DNA from: Ktedonobacterales bacterium
GTDB taxonomy: Bacteria > Chloroflexota > Ktedonobacteria > Ktedonobacterales > JADMIN01
Assembly: GCA_025928125.1 (NCBI GenBank)
Contig: JAICKD010000016.1
Span: 1 to 14,578, forward strand
DNA length: 14,578 nt
Reading direction: 5' to 3'
The position numbers were made by a program, and so were the translations under genes. Numbering within the stretch: the stretch's first letter is position 1; every line of letters starts with the position of its first letter. Positions 1 through 7,627 of the stretch are shown here, in pieces. The notes below the pieces were generated by a model. The model did no database searches. It was not told the DNA's origin and worked only from the letters and a program-made list of their open reading frames with translations.

Positions 1-1050
1 ACCGTACTTGCGCCGCAGTTTCGCAAGCAGATCCAGCCGTTCCTCGACCTCTGCCTGGCGCTGGGGGTCCGCCGCCACTTCTTCTTGATAGGCGCGTACC
101 GAGGTGGCGACATCTTCGACGAGGTAGAGCGCCTGCTCTAGCTCGCCCAACTGCTCGCGCAGGCTGTCATCCAGCCGCAACAGATCGCCAAAGGCCCGTT
201 GCGCTGTCGCCAGCATATCCACGGCGCCGCTTGCCTCGCCGGTCTCGTCGCCTACGAGTGCGCTATGGATTGCGACGCATAATGCCCCAAGCTGCTCGGC
301 GTTCGCCAGCATCTTACGCTCCCGCTCCAGTTCTTCCAATTCGCCGGGACGCAGCTTCGCCGCCTCGATCTCATCCACCTGATATTGGAGCAGTTCGCGC
401 TGCCGCTCCAACTCGCGCTCGTCTCGCTGGAGGCGATCCAGATCGCGGCGGGTAGCGCGCCATTCACCGACCAACGCGGCCACCTGCTGGCGCAGATCGT
501 CGGTCGCGGCGTAGCGGTCCAGATAGTAGACATGCTGCTCAGGGCGGAGAATAGTGAGATGGGCGCTCTGCCCGTGAATATCGATCAGGAAGGTGGCGAT
601 ACGCTGCAACGCCGAGAGTGGCGTTGCCCGTCCGTTGGCGCGTTGAATCCCTCGGCCCGTCCGCGCAATCTCGCGCGAGAGGATCAGCGTCCCATCCTCG
701 ACCTCGATACCGAACTCCGCCAGCGTCTCGGTCAGCGTCTCCGCTTCAGGCGCAACTCCTTCGCTCTCAGGCGCTACTGCTAGCTTCGCAGGCGAGGATG
801 GAGACGAGACGGCAGCCTTCTCACGCGCGAGCAGGTGGCCGATATCGAAGACACCTTCGACGATGGCGCGCTCGCTGCCCGCGCGGACGACATCACCCCC
901 CACGCGCTCGCCGACCAGCGCCGAGATCGCGTCGATGATGATGGATTTGCCCGCGCCCGTCTCGCCCGTGAAGACATTAAGATGCGGGCCAAAGCGCAGG
1001 TGCAGGGAATCGATGATGGCGAAGTCGGTAATCGTCAGTTCGAGTAGCAT
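1..1050 (-). CDS. recN: DNA repair protein RecN (5' part; 3' end outside window)
   Basis: SMC-like ATPase acting in double-strand break repair and recombination. The reading frame is open from ATG at 1050 to the window edge, giving 350 codons of a family usually about 550-590 residues, so the C-terminal ATPase half is missing because of the window edge, not mutation. The N-terminus has the typical RecN opening (LLELTITDFAIID) and a Walker A motif GETGAGKS at residues 29-36. Further in are the conserved IDIHGQSAH segment and the hallmark LLQYQVDEIEAA followed by LRPGELEEL, which leads into the coiled coil. The last visible residues, LAKLRRKYG, are also a typical RecN motif. A low-complexity Ala/Glu/Pro/Ser insert sits at about residues 77-105. 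The start lies 8 bp after the nadK stop, so the two are almost certainly co-transcribed; the ribosome binding site is weak (AGGA). Identification is firm. Confidence 0.95.
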   Translation of the reverse strand, partial: MLLELTITDFAIIDSLHLRFGPHLNVFTGETGAGKSIIIDAISALVGERVGGDVVRAGSERAIVEGVFDIGHLLAREKAAVSSPSSPAKLAVAPESEGVAPEAETLTETLAEFGIEVEDGTLILSREIARTGRGIQRANGRATPLSALQRIATFLIDIHGQSAHLTILRPEQHVYYLDRYAATDDLRQQVAALVGEWRATRRDLDRLQRDERELERQRELLQYQVDEIEAAKLRPGELEELERERKMLANAEQLGALCVAIHSALVGDETGEASGAVDMLATAQRAFGDLLRLDDSLREQLGELEQALYLVEDVATSVRAYQEEVAADPQRQAEVEERLDLLAKLRRKYG

Positions 1051-1058
1051 ATCCGTCG

Positions 1059-1922
1059 CTATCCTGAAAGGTTATCCTGCAATTTCGCCGACAAAATGCG
1101 GTAAAAATAGGTCGGCGGCCGCCGCCGCAGAAAGCGCGTGACGTATTGCGAGCTGCGAATCGTCACCTGCGCGCCCGCATTCAACGTCAGGTTGAGCTGG
1201 CCATCCGCCGAGAGAATCGCCCCGTCGGAACCAGGCTGCAACTCCAGGGTGGTGACGGCATTCGGCTCCAGAATCAGCGAGCGATCCGTCGCCAGATGCG
1301 GCGCGATGGGTGTCAGCACGCTGCTGCGCACCTGTGGATGGAGGATCGGCCCGCCAGCGGCGAGATTGTAGGCGGTTGACCCAGTAGCGGTGGAGACAAT
1401 AATGCCGTCGGCCACCGTCGTGTTGTAGTAGTGGCCGTCGAGCCAGACTTTCACGCGGATGACACGCGGCAACGCGCCGCGCACCACCACCATATCATTG
1501 AGCGCGATGAAGCGGTGCTGGACATCGCCCGCGTCCACCTCCGCCTGGAGCATCGCTCGCTCGTCGATCCAGTAGTCGCCGTTGAAATAGAATGGCAGCT
1601 TTTCATCAACCTCTCCGGGTTCAAGCTCAGTGAGAAAGCCGACCCGGCCAAAATTGATGCCGAGCAGCGGAATGCTCGCCTCCGCGCACATGCGGGCGGC
1701 GGAGAGCAGCGAACCATCGCCGCCGAGCACCAGCACGATATCTGTTCCGGCAAGCTGGTCGTTCACCGGCGCGTCGTGCCGTTGCAGCGCCTCCTGCCAG
1801 ACATTGCGCCCCTCCGCCCGCAGGCGCGCGGCCAGCGCCTTCGCCAGTTCACCAGCGCCCTCGGAATGTTCCTGATACAGGATGCCGATGGTCTGCGCCA
1901 CCTGACGTCCGCTTGCGCTCAT
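1059..1922 (-). CDS. nadK: NAD kinase
   Basis: Cytoplasmic ATP-dependent (or polyphosphate-dependent) NAD kinase making NADP. The 287 residues match the usual family length. Visible motifs are GGDGS (67-71), NFGRVGFL (90-97), the LND motif (141-143, where many homologues have NE), the diagnostic TATGSTAYNLAAGGPI (178-193) and LTPIAPHL (203-210). The ATG at 1922 is preceded by GGGAG about ten bases upstream and by a strong promoter at 1967-1996, which supports this start. recN follows after 8 bp, an arrangement common in Gram-positive-type bacteria. No anomalies seen. Confidence 0.96.
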   Translation of the reverse strand: MSASGRQVAQTIGILYQEHSEGAGELAKALAARLRAEGRNVWQEALQRHDAPVNDQLAGTDIVLVLGGDGSLLSAARMCAEASIPLLGINFGRVGFLTELEPGEVDEKLPFYFNGDYWIDERAMLQAEVDAGDVQHRFIALNDMVVVRGALPRVIRVKVWLDGHYYNTTVADGIIVSTATGSTAYNLAAGGPILHPQVRSSVLTPIAPHLATDRSLILEPNAVTTLELQPGSDGAILSADGQLNLTLNAGAQVTIRSSQYVTRFLRRRPPTYFYRILSAKLQDNLSG

Positions 1923-1966
1923 CGCGAAAGTTCTCCCTGATACAGCGCCAATTTGTCACTTGTTCC

Positions 1967-1996
1967 ATCGTACCGAGGCAATGGCGGAAGTGTCAA
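1967..1996 (-). promoter_or_regulatory. sigma70-type promoter for nadK-recN
   Basis: On the minus strand there is a perfect -35 TTGACA (1991-1996), an 18-bp spacer and a -10 TACGAT (1967-1972, four of six consensus bases). Transcription would begin near 1960, about 38 bases before the nadK ATG. It gives nadK-recN a promoter independent of the upstream oxidase gene, which ends at 2018. Confidence 0.65.
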
Positions 1997-2017
1997 CGAA
2001 AGCGCAGGATTTTTAGG

Positions 2018-3163
2018 CTAGTTGCCACTAAAGCGGTCAAGTCGGAAACGCTCCATGGAGACAGGCGACTCGTCGCCGCGTGCCAGCGCCGCGAGTAGCT
2101 CTCCAATCAGGATGCCAAACTTGAAGCCATGGCCGGAGAATCCACTGCCAATGATGACCCCGCTGCCGCCTGGATGGACATCGAGAATGAAGTCCTCATC
2201 GGGCGTCACATCATACATGCAGCGATCCACCAGTTCAAGTTTGGCCTCGGCGGCGTCGGGGATGACGCGGCGGAGGAAGTTGCGCACCGCCTCTACTTCC
2301 TCCATATCTGGGTCATAGCCCGCGTTCGGGTCGGCCGTCTCGCCAAACGCATGCAGCCCGACCTTGATCCAACCTGGCCCATGCAGCGGGAAGCCATACT
2401 GGTTCATGCCGACGAGAAAGACCGGGAATCTGCCCACGGCAAACATCTCCGGATCTGGCAGGTTGGAGAAATAGCAGACCTGCTGGCGTGTTGGCCGCAC
2501 CGGCGATGCTAATCCAGGCAGCACGTCGTGGACCCACGGCCCCGCCGCCACGATCACGCGATCAGCCGTGAGCTGCGTGCCGTCCGCCAGCGTCACGCGG
2601 CCACCAGCGCCTTCCGGCTCGACGCGCGTCACCTGCGCGCCCTCACGAAGTATGCCGCCACGCGATTGCAGTCGCTCGCTGAGCGCGACCAGACATTCGG
2701 AGGCGTGCAGCATCCCGCCCACGGGATTCCAGGTGATCGCGTCGTACTCGTCGGGCCGAAACTGCGGAAAGCGTTCGCGACACTCGGCGGCGGTCAACCG
2801 TTCGGCGGGCAAGTTGCGCGCGCGCATCACGTCGAATCCGGGCAGCGTGTGGCCATCATCGGCGTGTCCCAGGCTCAGCACGCCTGTCTCGGTGTAGAGG
2901 GTGTGTCCGGTCTCGCGCGCCAGTTCTTTCCATAGCGCAAGGCTCTGCGCGACCATGTCGGTATAGATGGCGGCGTCGCCGTATTCGTGGCGGATGGCGC
3001 GCGTTAGGCCATGCGACGAGGCCCACTCGTGGCCTATCCGAAAGCGTTCGAGAACGGTCACCTCGATATCGGGCTGCGCCGCCAGCGCGCACCCGGTCGC
3101 CAGGCCCATGACGCCGCCACCGACAACCACCATTCGCTGTTGTGCCACAGGTTTCGCCTCCAT
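2018..3163 (-). CDS. solA: Monomeric sarcosine oxidase / N-methyl amino acid oxidase family flavoenzyme
   Basis: FAD-dependent amine oxidase of the MSOX/SolA family, which oxidatively demethylates N-methyl amino acids (sarcosine, N-methyltryptophan) to the amine, formaldehyde and H2O2. The 381 residues are the normal length. The N-terminus has the dinucleotide-binding GGGVMG (residues 15-20), then the SHGLTRAIRHEYG segment carrying the conserved active-site arginines. K267 and H271 lie in WIKVGLHAFG, matching the catalytic Lys/His of MSOX. C315 in the CMYD motif corresponds to the cysteine that covalently binds FAD. The C-terminal GFSGHGFKF is the FAD-binding signature. Exact substrate cannot be set from sequence; sarcosine, N-methyltryptophan or pipecolate are possible. 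It starts 4 bp after the phosphoesterase stop, indicating co-transcription. Family assignment is firm, the gene symbol less so. Confidence 0.87.
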   Translation of the reverse strand: MEAKPVAQQRMVVVGGGVMGLATGCALAAQPDIEVTVLERFRIGHEWASSHGLTRAIRHEYGDAAIYTDMVAQSLALWKELARETGHTLYTETGVLSLGHADDGHTLPGFDVMRARNLPAERLTAAECRERFPQFRPDEYDAITWNPVGGMLHASECLVALSERLQSRGGILREGAQVTRVEPEGAGGRVTLADGTQLTADRVIVAAGPWVHDVLPGLASPVRPTRQQVCYFSNLPDPEMFAVGRFPVFLVGMNQYGFPLHGPGWIKVGLHAFGETADPNAGYDPDMEEVEAVRNFLRRVIPDAAEAKLELVDRCMYDVTPDEDFILDVHPGGSGVIIGSGFSGHGFKFGILIGELLAALARGDESPVSMERFRLDRFSGN

Positions 3164-3167
3164 CGTT

Positions 3168-3989
3168 TTATGCCAGCAGGTCGCCCGACTCCACCGTCAG
3201 ATAGACGGGCGTATGATAATCACTTGGAATGACCCACACCGGCAGCGGCGGCTGATCGGGACGCTCGACGACGCCCTCGCGTCCGATATGCGTATGCCCG
3301 CTGATGACATGCCGCAGCTTGCGCATCGGGAGCAATCGCTCGCCAAGCGTCATGTTGCCGAAGTAGGCGCTACCTGTCCCCCAGCGCAGGTCTCCTGGCT
3401 TGTAAAACATCTGGACGCGGTACATTGGCACGTGCGTCACGACCAGCACAGCCGCCACGTCAGGATCGTCTTCGAGCGCCCGCATGCGTTCGACCAGCGC
3501 ATCGCCAAGCATCCGCGCCATTTCCAGGTCCGTCCACTTCCAATTGATGAGGTAGGCGTCGGGATTATATTGCGCTTTGTACTCGGCGAACCACTCGGCC
3601 GTGTGCGGCGGCACGATGGGATCAACGGCGGTGTAGTCGTACCAGGCCATCGAGCCGACGACCGCGAGGCCATCGCGGCGCCAGGTGGCGTCTTCCAACC
3701 AGATCATGCCCGCGTCGCGCACCGCCTCAGGCAGCAGCCTATCCCAGAGATCCTGGCTGTCAAGGCCGTGCTTCCACAGATCGTGGTTGCCCATCAGCAC
3801 GGCCACCTGTCCCGGCAGATGCTCGAAGAGGCGCAGGCAGTCGCGGACATTCGCCAGCCCCTCGCCGATGTCGCCCGCAAGGACGGTGAGGTCGGGCTGC
3901 TCGGCGGCTATCCGCTCCGCCAGCGCGCGTAGCTCCTCTTCGGTGGTGATACCTAGATGCAGGTCGCTAGTGGCGATAATTCGCGCCAT
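3168..3989 (-). CDS. Calcineurin-like metallophosphoesterase
   Basis: Binuclear metal phosphoesterase, 273 residues, no signal peptide. All family metal ligands are visible in order: D9 and H11 (SDLHLG), D40 (AGDIGE), N68-H69-D70 (GNHD), H186 (VTHVP) and H232/H234 (GHTH). The short SDLHLG N-terminus at residue 8 and the solitary domain suggest a cytoplasmic enzyme; substrate unknown (nucleotide, phosphoprotein or phosphodiester). The ATG at 3989 follows a GGGG that could serve as Shine-Dalgarno, six bases upstream. That GGGG lies in the 3' arm of a long dyad (3994-4068). The flavoenzyme gene begins 4 bp downstream. No functional link between the two products is known to me. Confidence 0.9.
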   Translation of the reverse strand: MARIIATSDLHLGITTEEELRALAERIAAEQPDLTVLAGDIGEGLANVRDCLRLFEHLPGQVAVLMGNHDLWKHGLDSQDLWDRLLPEAVRDAGMIWLEDATWRRDGLAVVGSMAWYDYTAVDPIVPPHTAEWFAEYKAQYNPDAYLINWKWTDLEMARMLGDALVERMRALEDDPDVAAVLVVTHVPMYRVQMFYKPGDLRWGTGSAYFGNMTLGERLLPMRKLRHVISGHTHIGREGVVERPDQPPLPVWVIPSDYHTPVYLTVESGDLLA

Positions 3990-3993
3990 AGAT

Positions 3994-4068
3994 TACCCCG
4001 CTGCTCCATGCACTCATCGGACTTGACGGAAATAGTCTTACCTGTATTGTACATGGGGAAGCGGGGTA
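3994..4068. repeat. Long inverted repeat in the intergenic region before the phosphoesterase
   Basis: A perfect 9-bp arm TACCCCGCT (3994-4002) pairs with AGCGGGGTA (4060-4068). A 3x3 internal mismatch follows, then CCATG (4006-4010) with CATGG (4052-4056). The 41-bp loop holds a minus-strand TACAAT (4046-4051) that could be a -10 box. There is no T-run, so it is not a canonical terminator of the upstream protease gene. On the minus strand the 3' arm contains the probable Shine-Dalgarno of the phosphoesterase. Confidence 0.5.
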
Positions 4069-4081
4069 GTTGCGGCGGCGA

Positions 4082-4939
4082 TCAGGCGACACCCATCAGC
4101 GCCAGCAACAGTGGGGCGAGACCCAGCGATACGAAGTCCGCCTGCCAATGCACAAGTATCAGTGGCAGCAGGCGCTGTCTGGCGGCGAAGTAGAAAATAC
4201 CGTAGGCCGCGCCGAGCATCATCATCGAGATGCCGCCAATCATCGCGAGACGCCAATCCACCAGCGCGAACGCCACATGCTGGAGGCCGAATCCCAACGC
4301 CGTGATACCAATTGCCAGCCATCGTCGACCAGTGAGCGCCTGCAACCTGGGGAGGGCATAGCCACGATAGACCAGTTCTTCTGTGATGCCTGAACTGATG
4401 GGGATGATCAACAGGGTGATGGCCACGTGCCAGGTTGTACCAAGTGGATTGAGTAGCGATGCGGCGCCAACGCCTTGCAGCGCGGATGAGGGTGACAGAA
4501 TCGCGTAGAACACGTTGAAGACGCCGACGAGACACGCAACCGGAGCCAGGATTAAGACGCCACGAATGAGGTCGCGCACGAGATGTTGTCGCGTTGGCCG
4601 CACAAGGTCCTTCAGCGTCATCCCCTCACGGCGCACTCGCCACATGAGGAGGCCAATGCAGACCACATCCGCCAGCAGGGGCATGTTATAGCGTGTAAAG
4701 GCCTGCGCCAGCTCTCCCGCATGCGCGCTATCATTCGAATGATACGCCCAGAACGCAACGGCGAACCCAGCAACCAGCAACGGAAAGCGTATCAGGCAGA
4801 AGACCAGCGGCCACGTCCAGCTAAGGCGGCCAGACGCGCGCGCGACGGCCAGTTTCCCGAAACTGTTGGGAGATTTCGCGTCGGCGGCGTCACTCTGTAT
4901 GGGGGCAAGGTCGGATGCTTTGGACGATGCGGTCGTCAT
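4082..4939 (-). CDS. CPBP family intramembrane metalloprotease (Abi/CAAX-protease-like)
   Basis: Multi-pass membrane protein of 285 residues from the CPBP (Rce1-like) glutamic intramembrane protease family. The catalytic motifs are complete: EELVYR (EExxxR, 187-192), FGLQH (FxxxH, 217-221) and HWQAD (HxxxD/N, 264-268). Hydrophobic segments lie at about 44-66, 87-101, 126-148, 168-185, 207-225, 232-252 and 257-283; the first 40 residues are soluble. An in-frame ATG exists at 5035, but it would overlap the upstream regulator by more than 70 bp. The ATG at 4939 has AGGGAG about nine bases upstream and sits 22 bp after the regulator stop, so I chose it. It is the last gene of a three-gene operon. 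Such proteins process prenylated or peptide substrates, bacteriocin-immunity factors or anti-sigma factors; the target here is unknown. Confidence 0.85.
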   Translation of the reverse strand: MTTASSKASDLAPIQSDAADAKSPNSFGKLAVARASGRLSWTWPLVFCLIRFPLLVAGFAVAFWAYHSNDSAHAGELAQAFTRYNMPLLADVVCIGLLMWRVRREGMTLKDLVRPTRQHLVRDLIRGVLILAPVACLVGVFNVFYAILSPSSALQGVGAASLLNPLGTTWHVAITLLIIPISSGITEELVYRGYALPRLQALTGRRWLAIGITALGFGLQHVAFALVDWRLAMIGGISMMMLGAAYGIFYFAARQRLLPLILVHWQADFVSLGLAPLLLALMGVA

Positions 4940-4961
4940 GGCCAAACTCCCTATCAGCGTA

Positions 4962-5327
4962 TCACTGATCCTCAGACTGCGAGATGATTTGTTGCAGCAC
5001 GTCAAGGTAGTTTGCGAATGCGGCGCGACCCGCATCGCTCATCGCGACCCAGGTGCGCGGGCGTTTGCCGACGAAGCCCTTGGTGATCTCGACATAACCC
5101 AGAGCTTCGAGAGCCATCAGGTGCTGCGAAAGGTTGGCGTCTTTCAGGCCTAAATGGTCGCGCAGAAACGCGAATTCGACATCCCGCGAATGAGCAAGGA
5201 GACCAAGTATCGAGAGGCGCACCGGCTGATGGATCGCCTCGTCGAGCTGAAATCGCGGGTGTGGCGCCTGAGGATTGGGGTGTGTCGCGGCGACTGTTTC
5301 ACCGTCGGATAGCTCTTTCCTGGGCAT
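4962..5327 (-). CDS. Winged-helix transcriptional regulator (HTH_34/ArsR-like)
   Basis: Cytoplasmic DNA-binding protein of 121 residues. Residues 27-110 form one winged-helix domain of the type LDEAIHQPVRLSILGLL (helix 1), FLRDHLGLKDANLSQHLMAL (helix-turn-helix, about 54-73), then the wing GYVEITKGFVGKRPRTWVAM and a C-terminal dimerisation helix. This matches the HTH_34 family of small regulators often encoded beside membrane proteins. A longer frame to 5399 exists, but the ATG at 5327 has a near-perfect AAGGAGG eight bases upstream. That Shine-Dalgarno overlaps the TAA stop of the preceding membrane-protein gene (5341-5343), implying translational coupling. It probably autoregulates its operon through the TACTTTA repeats at 5819-5844. 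No metal-binding cysteines are seen, so the signal it senses is unknown. Confidence 0.87.
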   Translation of the reverse strand: MPRKELSDGETVAATHPNPQAPHPRFQLDEAIHQPVRLSILGLLAHSRDVEFAFLRDHLGLKDANLSQHLMALEALGYVEITKGFVGKRPRTWVAMSDAGRAAFANYLDVLQQIISQSEDQ

Positions 5328-5340
5328 CGCACTGGCCTCC

Positions 5341-5787
5341 TTATGCACGCGCCTCTTGATACAGGCGATATCCACAAATAGCAAGCGGCAACGCGCCAAA
5401 TACGCCTAAGAACACGAACCATCCTGGGGGAAACGGACCGATAAAGACGGCCCAGACGCCAATCCCGGCGCCGATCAGCGCCACGTAATACCAGGACCAG
5501 AGAAAAATGACACGCCGGGTGAGCGCGCGTAGAGGATGGATGGGAAGTCCTCGCCGATACCAGATGAGCCAGAGCAGCAGCAAGCCGTTGATGACGATGA
5601 CACCAGCCACGGCGCCGAATACTGAGTGGACAATCAGGCCAGCCTGGAACACCAGCATGTCGAGCAGGTGAATCGCCGCCCACGCCAGGAGAATGACGCC
5701 ATTATTCGAACTGTAGCGCGCCGCCAGCCGCTGACTGTTTCGCAGTTGCAGCAGCGCCTGCGCCGCCTCCCTCGGAGTAGTTTCCAT
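5341..5787 (-). CDS. Four-helix integral membrane protein of unknown function
   Basis: 148 residues with an amphipathic N-terminal stretch (1-28, resembling a coiled helix) and four predicted transmembrane segments at about 29-48, 55-77, 93-116 and 120-141. Short charged loops lie between them (YRRGLPIHPLRALTRR between helices 2 and 3). No catalytic motif is recognisable. The ATG at 5787 has GGGAGG seven bases upstream. It is the first gene of an operon with the winged-helix regulator and CPBP protease, and its stop codon is embedded in the regulator's Shine-Dalgarno. Proteins of this kind paired with HTH_34 regulators may act as partners or targets of the regulator, but that is inference from context. 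Confidence 0.75.
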   Translation of the reverse strand: METTPREAAQALLQLRNSQRLAARYSSNNGVILLAWAAIHLLDMLVFQAGLIVHSVFGAVAGVIVINGLLLLWLIWYRRGLPIHPLRALTRRVIFLWSWYYVALIGAGIGVWAVFIGPFPPGWFVFLGVFGALPLAICGYRLYQEARA

Positions 5788-5818
5788 CGCTACGCCTCCC
5801 TCTTCACGTCACCGCTAT

Positions 5819-5844
5819 TAAAGTATTTTAGTGATAGTAAAGTA
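5819..5844 (-). promoter_or_regulatory. Candidate operator and promoter of the membrane-protein/regulator/protease operon
   Basis: On the minus strand the heptamer TACTTTA occurs twice as an exact direct repeat (5838-5844 and 5819-5825, 19 bp apart). Between them, TAAAAT (5825-5830, sharing one base with the downstream repeat) is a five-of-six match to a -10 box. No convincing -35 is present. The layout fits repressor binding over the promoter, most simply by the winged-helix protein encoded in the operon. The AT-rich patch stands out from GC-rich surroundings. Confidence 0.5.
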
Positions 5845-5893
5845 CTAGTGCGAGACGAAAGGGCGCGTCAAGAGCATCGGTCATTCGCAATGG

Positions 5894-5923
5894 TTGACCG
5901 GCGAGCGGCGGATAACGCATACT
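5894..5923 (+). promoter_or_regulatory. Candidate promoter for the queuosine-precursor transporter gene
   Basis: TTGACC (5894-5899), an 18-bp spacer and CATACT (5918-5923) resemble a sigma70-type promoter. It lies about 75 bases before the GTG start at 6000 and points away from the divergent operon. I looked for a preQ1 riboswitch between it and the start and saw none of the known consensus. Confidence 0.35.
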
Positions 5924-5999
5924 GCATAGTGGCTCTCTGGAGCCGCGGGCGCGCGCTTGTGCAGCGCGAATGCCGCAATAATGGGAAAGGTATGCATTC

Positions 6000-6707
6000 G
6001 TGGACGCGAAACGCGGCTTTTCTGGCCGGTATGTGGCGCTGGCCGCCCTCTTTGTCACCTGCTTGATTGTGGCAAACATCATCGCCGTCAAGATTCTGGC
6101 GCTGCCGTTCGGCCTCTTTGCTCCGGCGGGCGTGGTCATTTTTCCGCTCAGCTACCTGTTCGGCGACGTGTTGACCGAGGTCTATGGCTACGCGGCGGCG
6201 CGGCGTGTTATCTGGCTCGGCTTCTTCTGCAACCTGATTGCCGTGGCGGCGTTTCTGGTGGCGGGCGCGTTGCCTGCCGCGCCGTTCTGGACCGGGCAAG
6301 CAAGCTACGACGCCATCCTTGGCTTCACACCGCAGTTGCTGATTGCCTCATTTTGCGCTTATCTTCTGGGCGAGTTCCTCAACTCGTTCGTGCTCGCCCG
6401 GTTGAAGATCGCAACCGGCGGACGCTGGCTCTGGACGCGCACCATCGGCTCGACCCTCGTCGGCGAGGGCGCCGATACCGTCGTCTTTATCACGCTGGCG
6501 TTCGGCGTGACGGGCATCTTCAAGCCATCGCAGCTCGTCACCGCGATTCTGACGCAGTGGGCGATCAAGGTACTCTATGAGGTGGCCGCGACGCCGCTGA
6601 CCTACCTGATCGTCAACCGGCTCAAGCGCGCTGAGGGACTCGATCATTTCGATACCAACACGAATTTCAGTCCTATCGTGTTCGGACGCAAGGGCGCGAG
6701 GGCATAG
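6000..6707 (+). CDS. yhhQ: Queuosine precursor transporter (YhhQ/DUF165 family)
   Basis: Inner-membrane importer of queuine/preQ0/preQ1-type precursors for tRNA queuosine modification. It has 235 residues with about six hydrophobic segments. The diagnostic family motifs are GDVLTEVYGY (55-64), CAYLLGEFLNSFVLARLK (119-136) and the RTIGSTLVGEGADTVVF segment (147-163). The likely start is GTG at 6000, with GGGAAAGG about nine bases upstream; an ATG at 5992 is out of frame. The leucine-catabolism genes follow on the same strand after about 98 bp with no clear link in function. Whether it takes queuine or preQ0/preQ1 cannot be told, and no que genes are in view. Confidence 0.88.
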   Translation: MDAKRGFSGRYVALAALFVTCLIVANIIAVKILALPFGLFAPAGVVIFPLSYLFGDVLTEVYGYAAARRVIWLGFFCNLIAVAAFLVAGALPAAPFWTGQASYDAILGFTPQLLIASFCAYLLGEFLNSFVLARLKIATGGRWLWTRTIGSTLVGEGADTVVFITLAFGVTGIFKPSQLVTAILTQWAIKVLYEVAATPLTYLIVNRLKRAEGLDHFDTNTNFSPIVFGRKGARA

Positions 6708-6805
6708 CCAACTCGCAAGCCGCAGCCGCGCTCTCGTCTATGACACCATGATGGTCCGGCGCATGGCCGTTCATGCGTCGGGCTGGCGCGAGGAGGCGCA
6801 TACAT

Positions 6806-7627
6806 ATGGCTGACAAGGCTGATTTGGCTGAATCAAGGAGCTACCAGCATCTCCGGGTCGAGCGGCGGGGCTTCACGGCCTGGGTGACACTCGCACGGCC
6901 CGAAGTCCACAACGCCTTCAACGCCGAGCTGATTGCCGAGCTACATACCGCCTTCGATGCGTTGAGCGACGACGACACGCTTGGCGCGATTGTGCTGGTG
7001 GGCGAGGGCCGCAACTTCTGTGCTGGGGCCGACCTCAACTGGATGGGCGCCAGCCTCGCCTATACGCATGATGAGAACGTCGAGGACGCGCTGCGGATGT
7101 CCGATATGTTCCGGGCGATTGACCGCTGCCGCCATCCCGTGATCGGGCGGATTCAGGGCGCGGCGCTCGGCGGTGGCTCTGGGCTGGCGGCTGTTTGCGA
7201 CATCGTTATCGCCGCCGAAGATGCACGCTTCGGCTTCACCGAGCCGCGCCTGGGCATTACGCCCGCCGTCATCTCGCAGTTCGTCGTCCCCAAGATTGGC
7301 GCGGGCGCGGCGCGAGCGCTCTTCATCACAGCGGAGCGGTTCGACGCCCAGCGCGCTCTGGCCATCGGACTCGTTCACAAAATCGCCCCCGCCGATGCGC
7401 TGGACGACGCCGTCATCGCCACGCTCAGAGATATCGGGCAGAACGGGCCTGCTGGCGTGCGCGCGGCCAAGTTGCTGGCCCGCGACATCCTCGATCTCAG
7501 CCGCGACGAGGCGCGCGCCATGACCGCCGCGACGATTGCCGATCTGCGGGTCAGCCCGGAGGGGCAGGAGGGCATCCGCGCCTTCCTGGAGAAGCGCCGC
7601 GCTTCATGGGTGCGCAGCGATGTTTAA
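6806..7627 (+). CDS. liuC: Enoyl-CoA hydratase family, probable 3-methylglutaconyl-CoA hydratase (LiuC-like)
   Basis: Crotonase-fold enzyme of 273 residues. The oxyanion-hole segments are NFCAGADLNWM (70-80) and GAALGGGSGLAAVCDIVIA (118-136). The glycine where classical hydratases carry the first catalytic glutamate, followed by TEPRLGITPAVISQFV (145-160), is the pattern I recall from bacterial methylglutaconyl-CoA hydratases (LiuC) rather than FadB/Ech. It would hydrate 3-methylglutaconyl-CoA to HMG-CoA in leucine breakdown. I chose the ATG at 6806, with AGGAGG nine bases upstream, over an in-frame ATG at 6773 without a ribosome site. The TAA stop overlaps the start of the next gene (ATGTTTAA), so the two are translationally coupled. 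Substrate is inferred from neighbours: carboxylase and HMG-CoA lyase. Confidence 0.87.
   Translation: MADKADLAESRSYQHLRVERRGFTAWVTLARPEVHNAFNAELIAELHTAFDALSDDDTLGAIVLVGEGRNFCAGADLNWMGASLAYTHDENVEDALRMSDMFRAIDRCRHPVIGRIQGAALGGGSGLAAVCDIVIAAEDARFGFTEPRLGITPAVISQFVVPKIGAGAARALFITAERFDAQRALAIGLVHKIAPADALDDAVIATLRDIGQNGPAGVRAAKLLARDILDLSRDEARAMTAATIADLRVSPEGQEGIRAFLEKRRASWVRSDV

Noticed and set aside
4023..4050. Plus-strand promoter-like TTGACG, 16 bp, TATTGT before the phosphoesterase
   Set aside because: It points into genes read on the other strand and has no downstream plus-strand gene; a chance match inside the dyad loop.
4940..5035. Longer N-terminus of the CPBP protease from ATG 5035
   Set aside because: It would overlap most of the regulator's 3' end, adds no hydrophobic or family sequence, and the ATG at 4939 has a better ribosome site.
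5850..5999. Possible preQ1 riboswitch before the queuosine-precursor transporter
   Set aside because: No preQ1-I, -II or -III consensus elements that I recognise are present in the leader.
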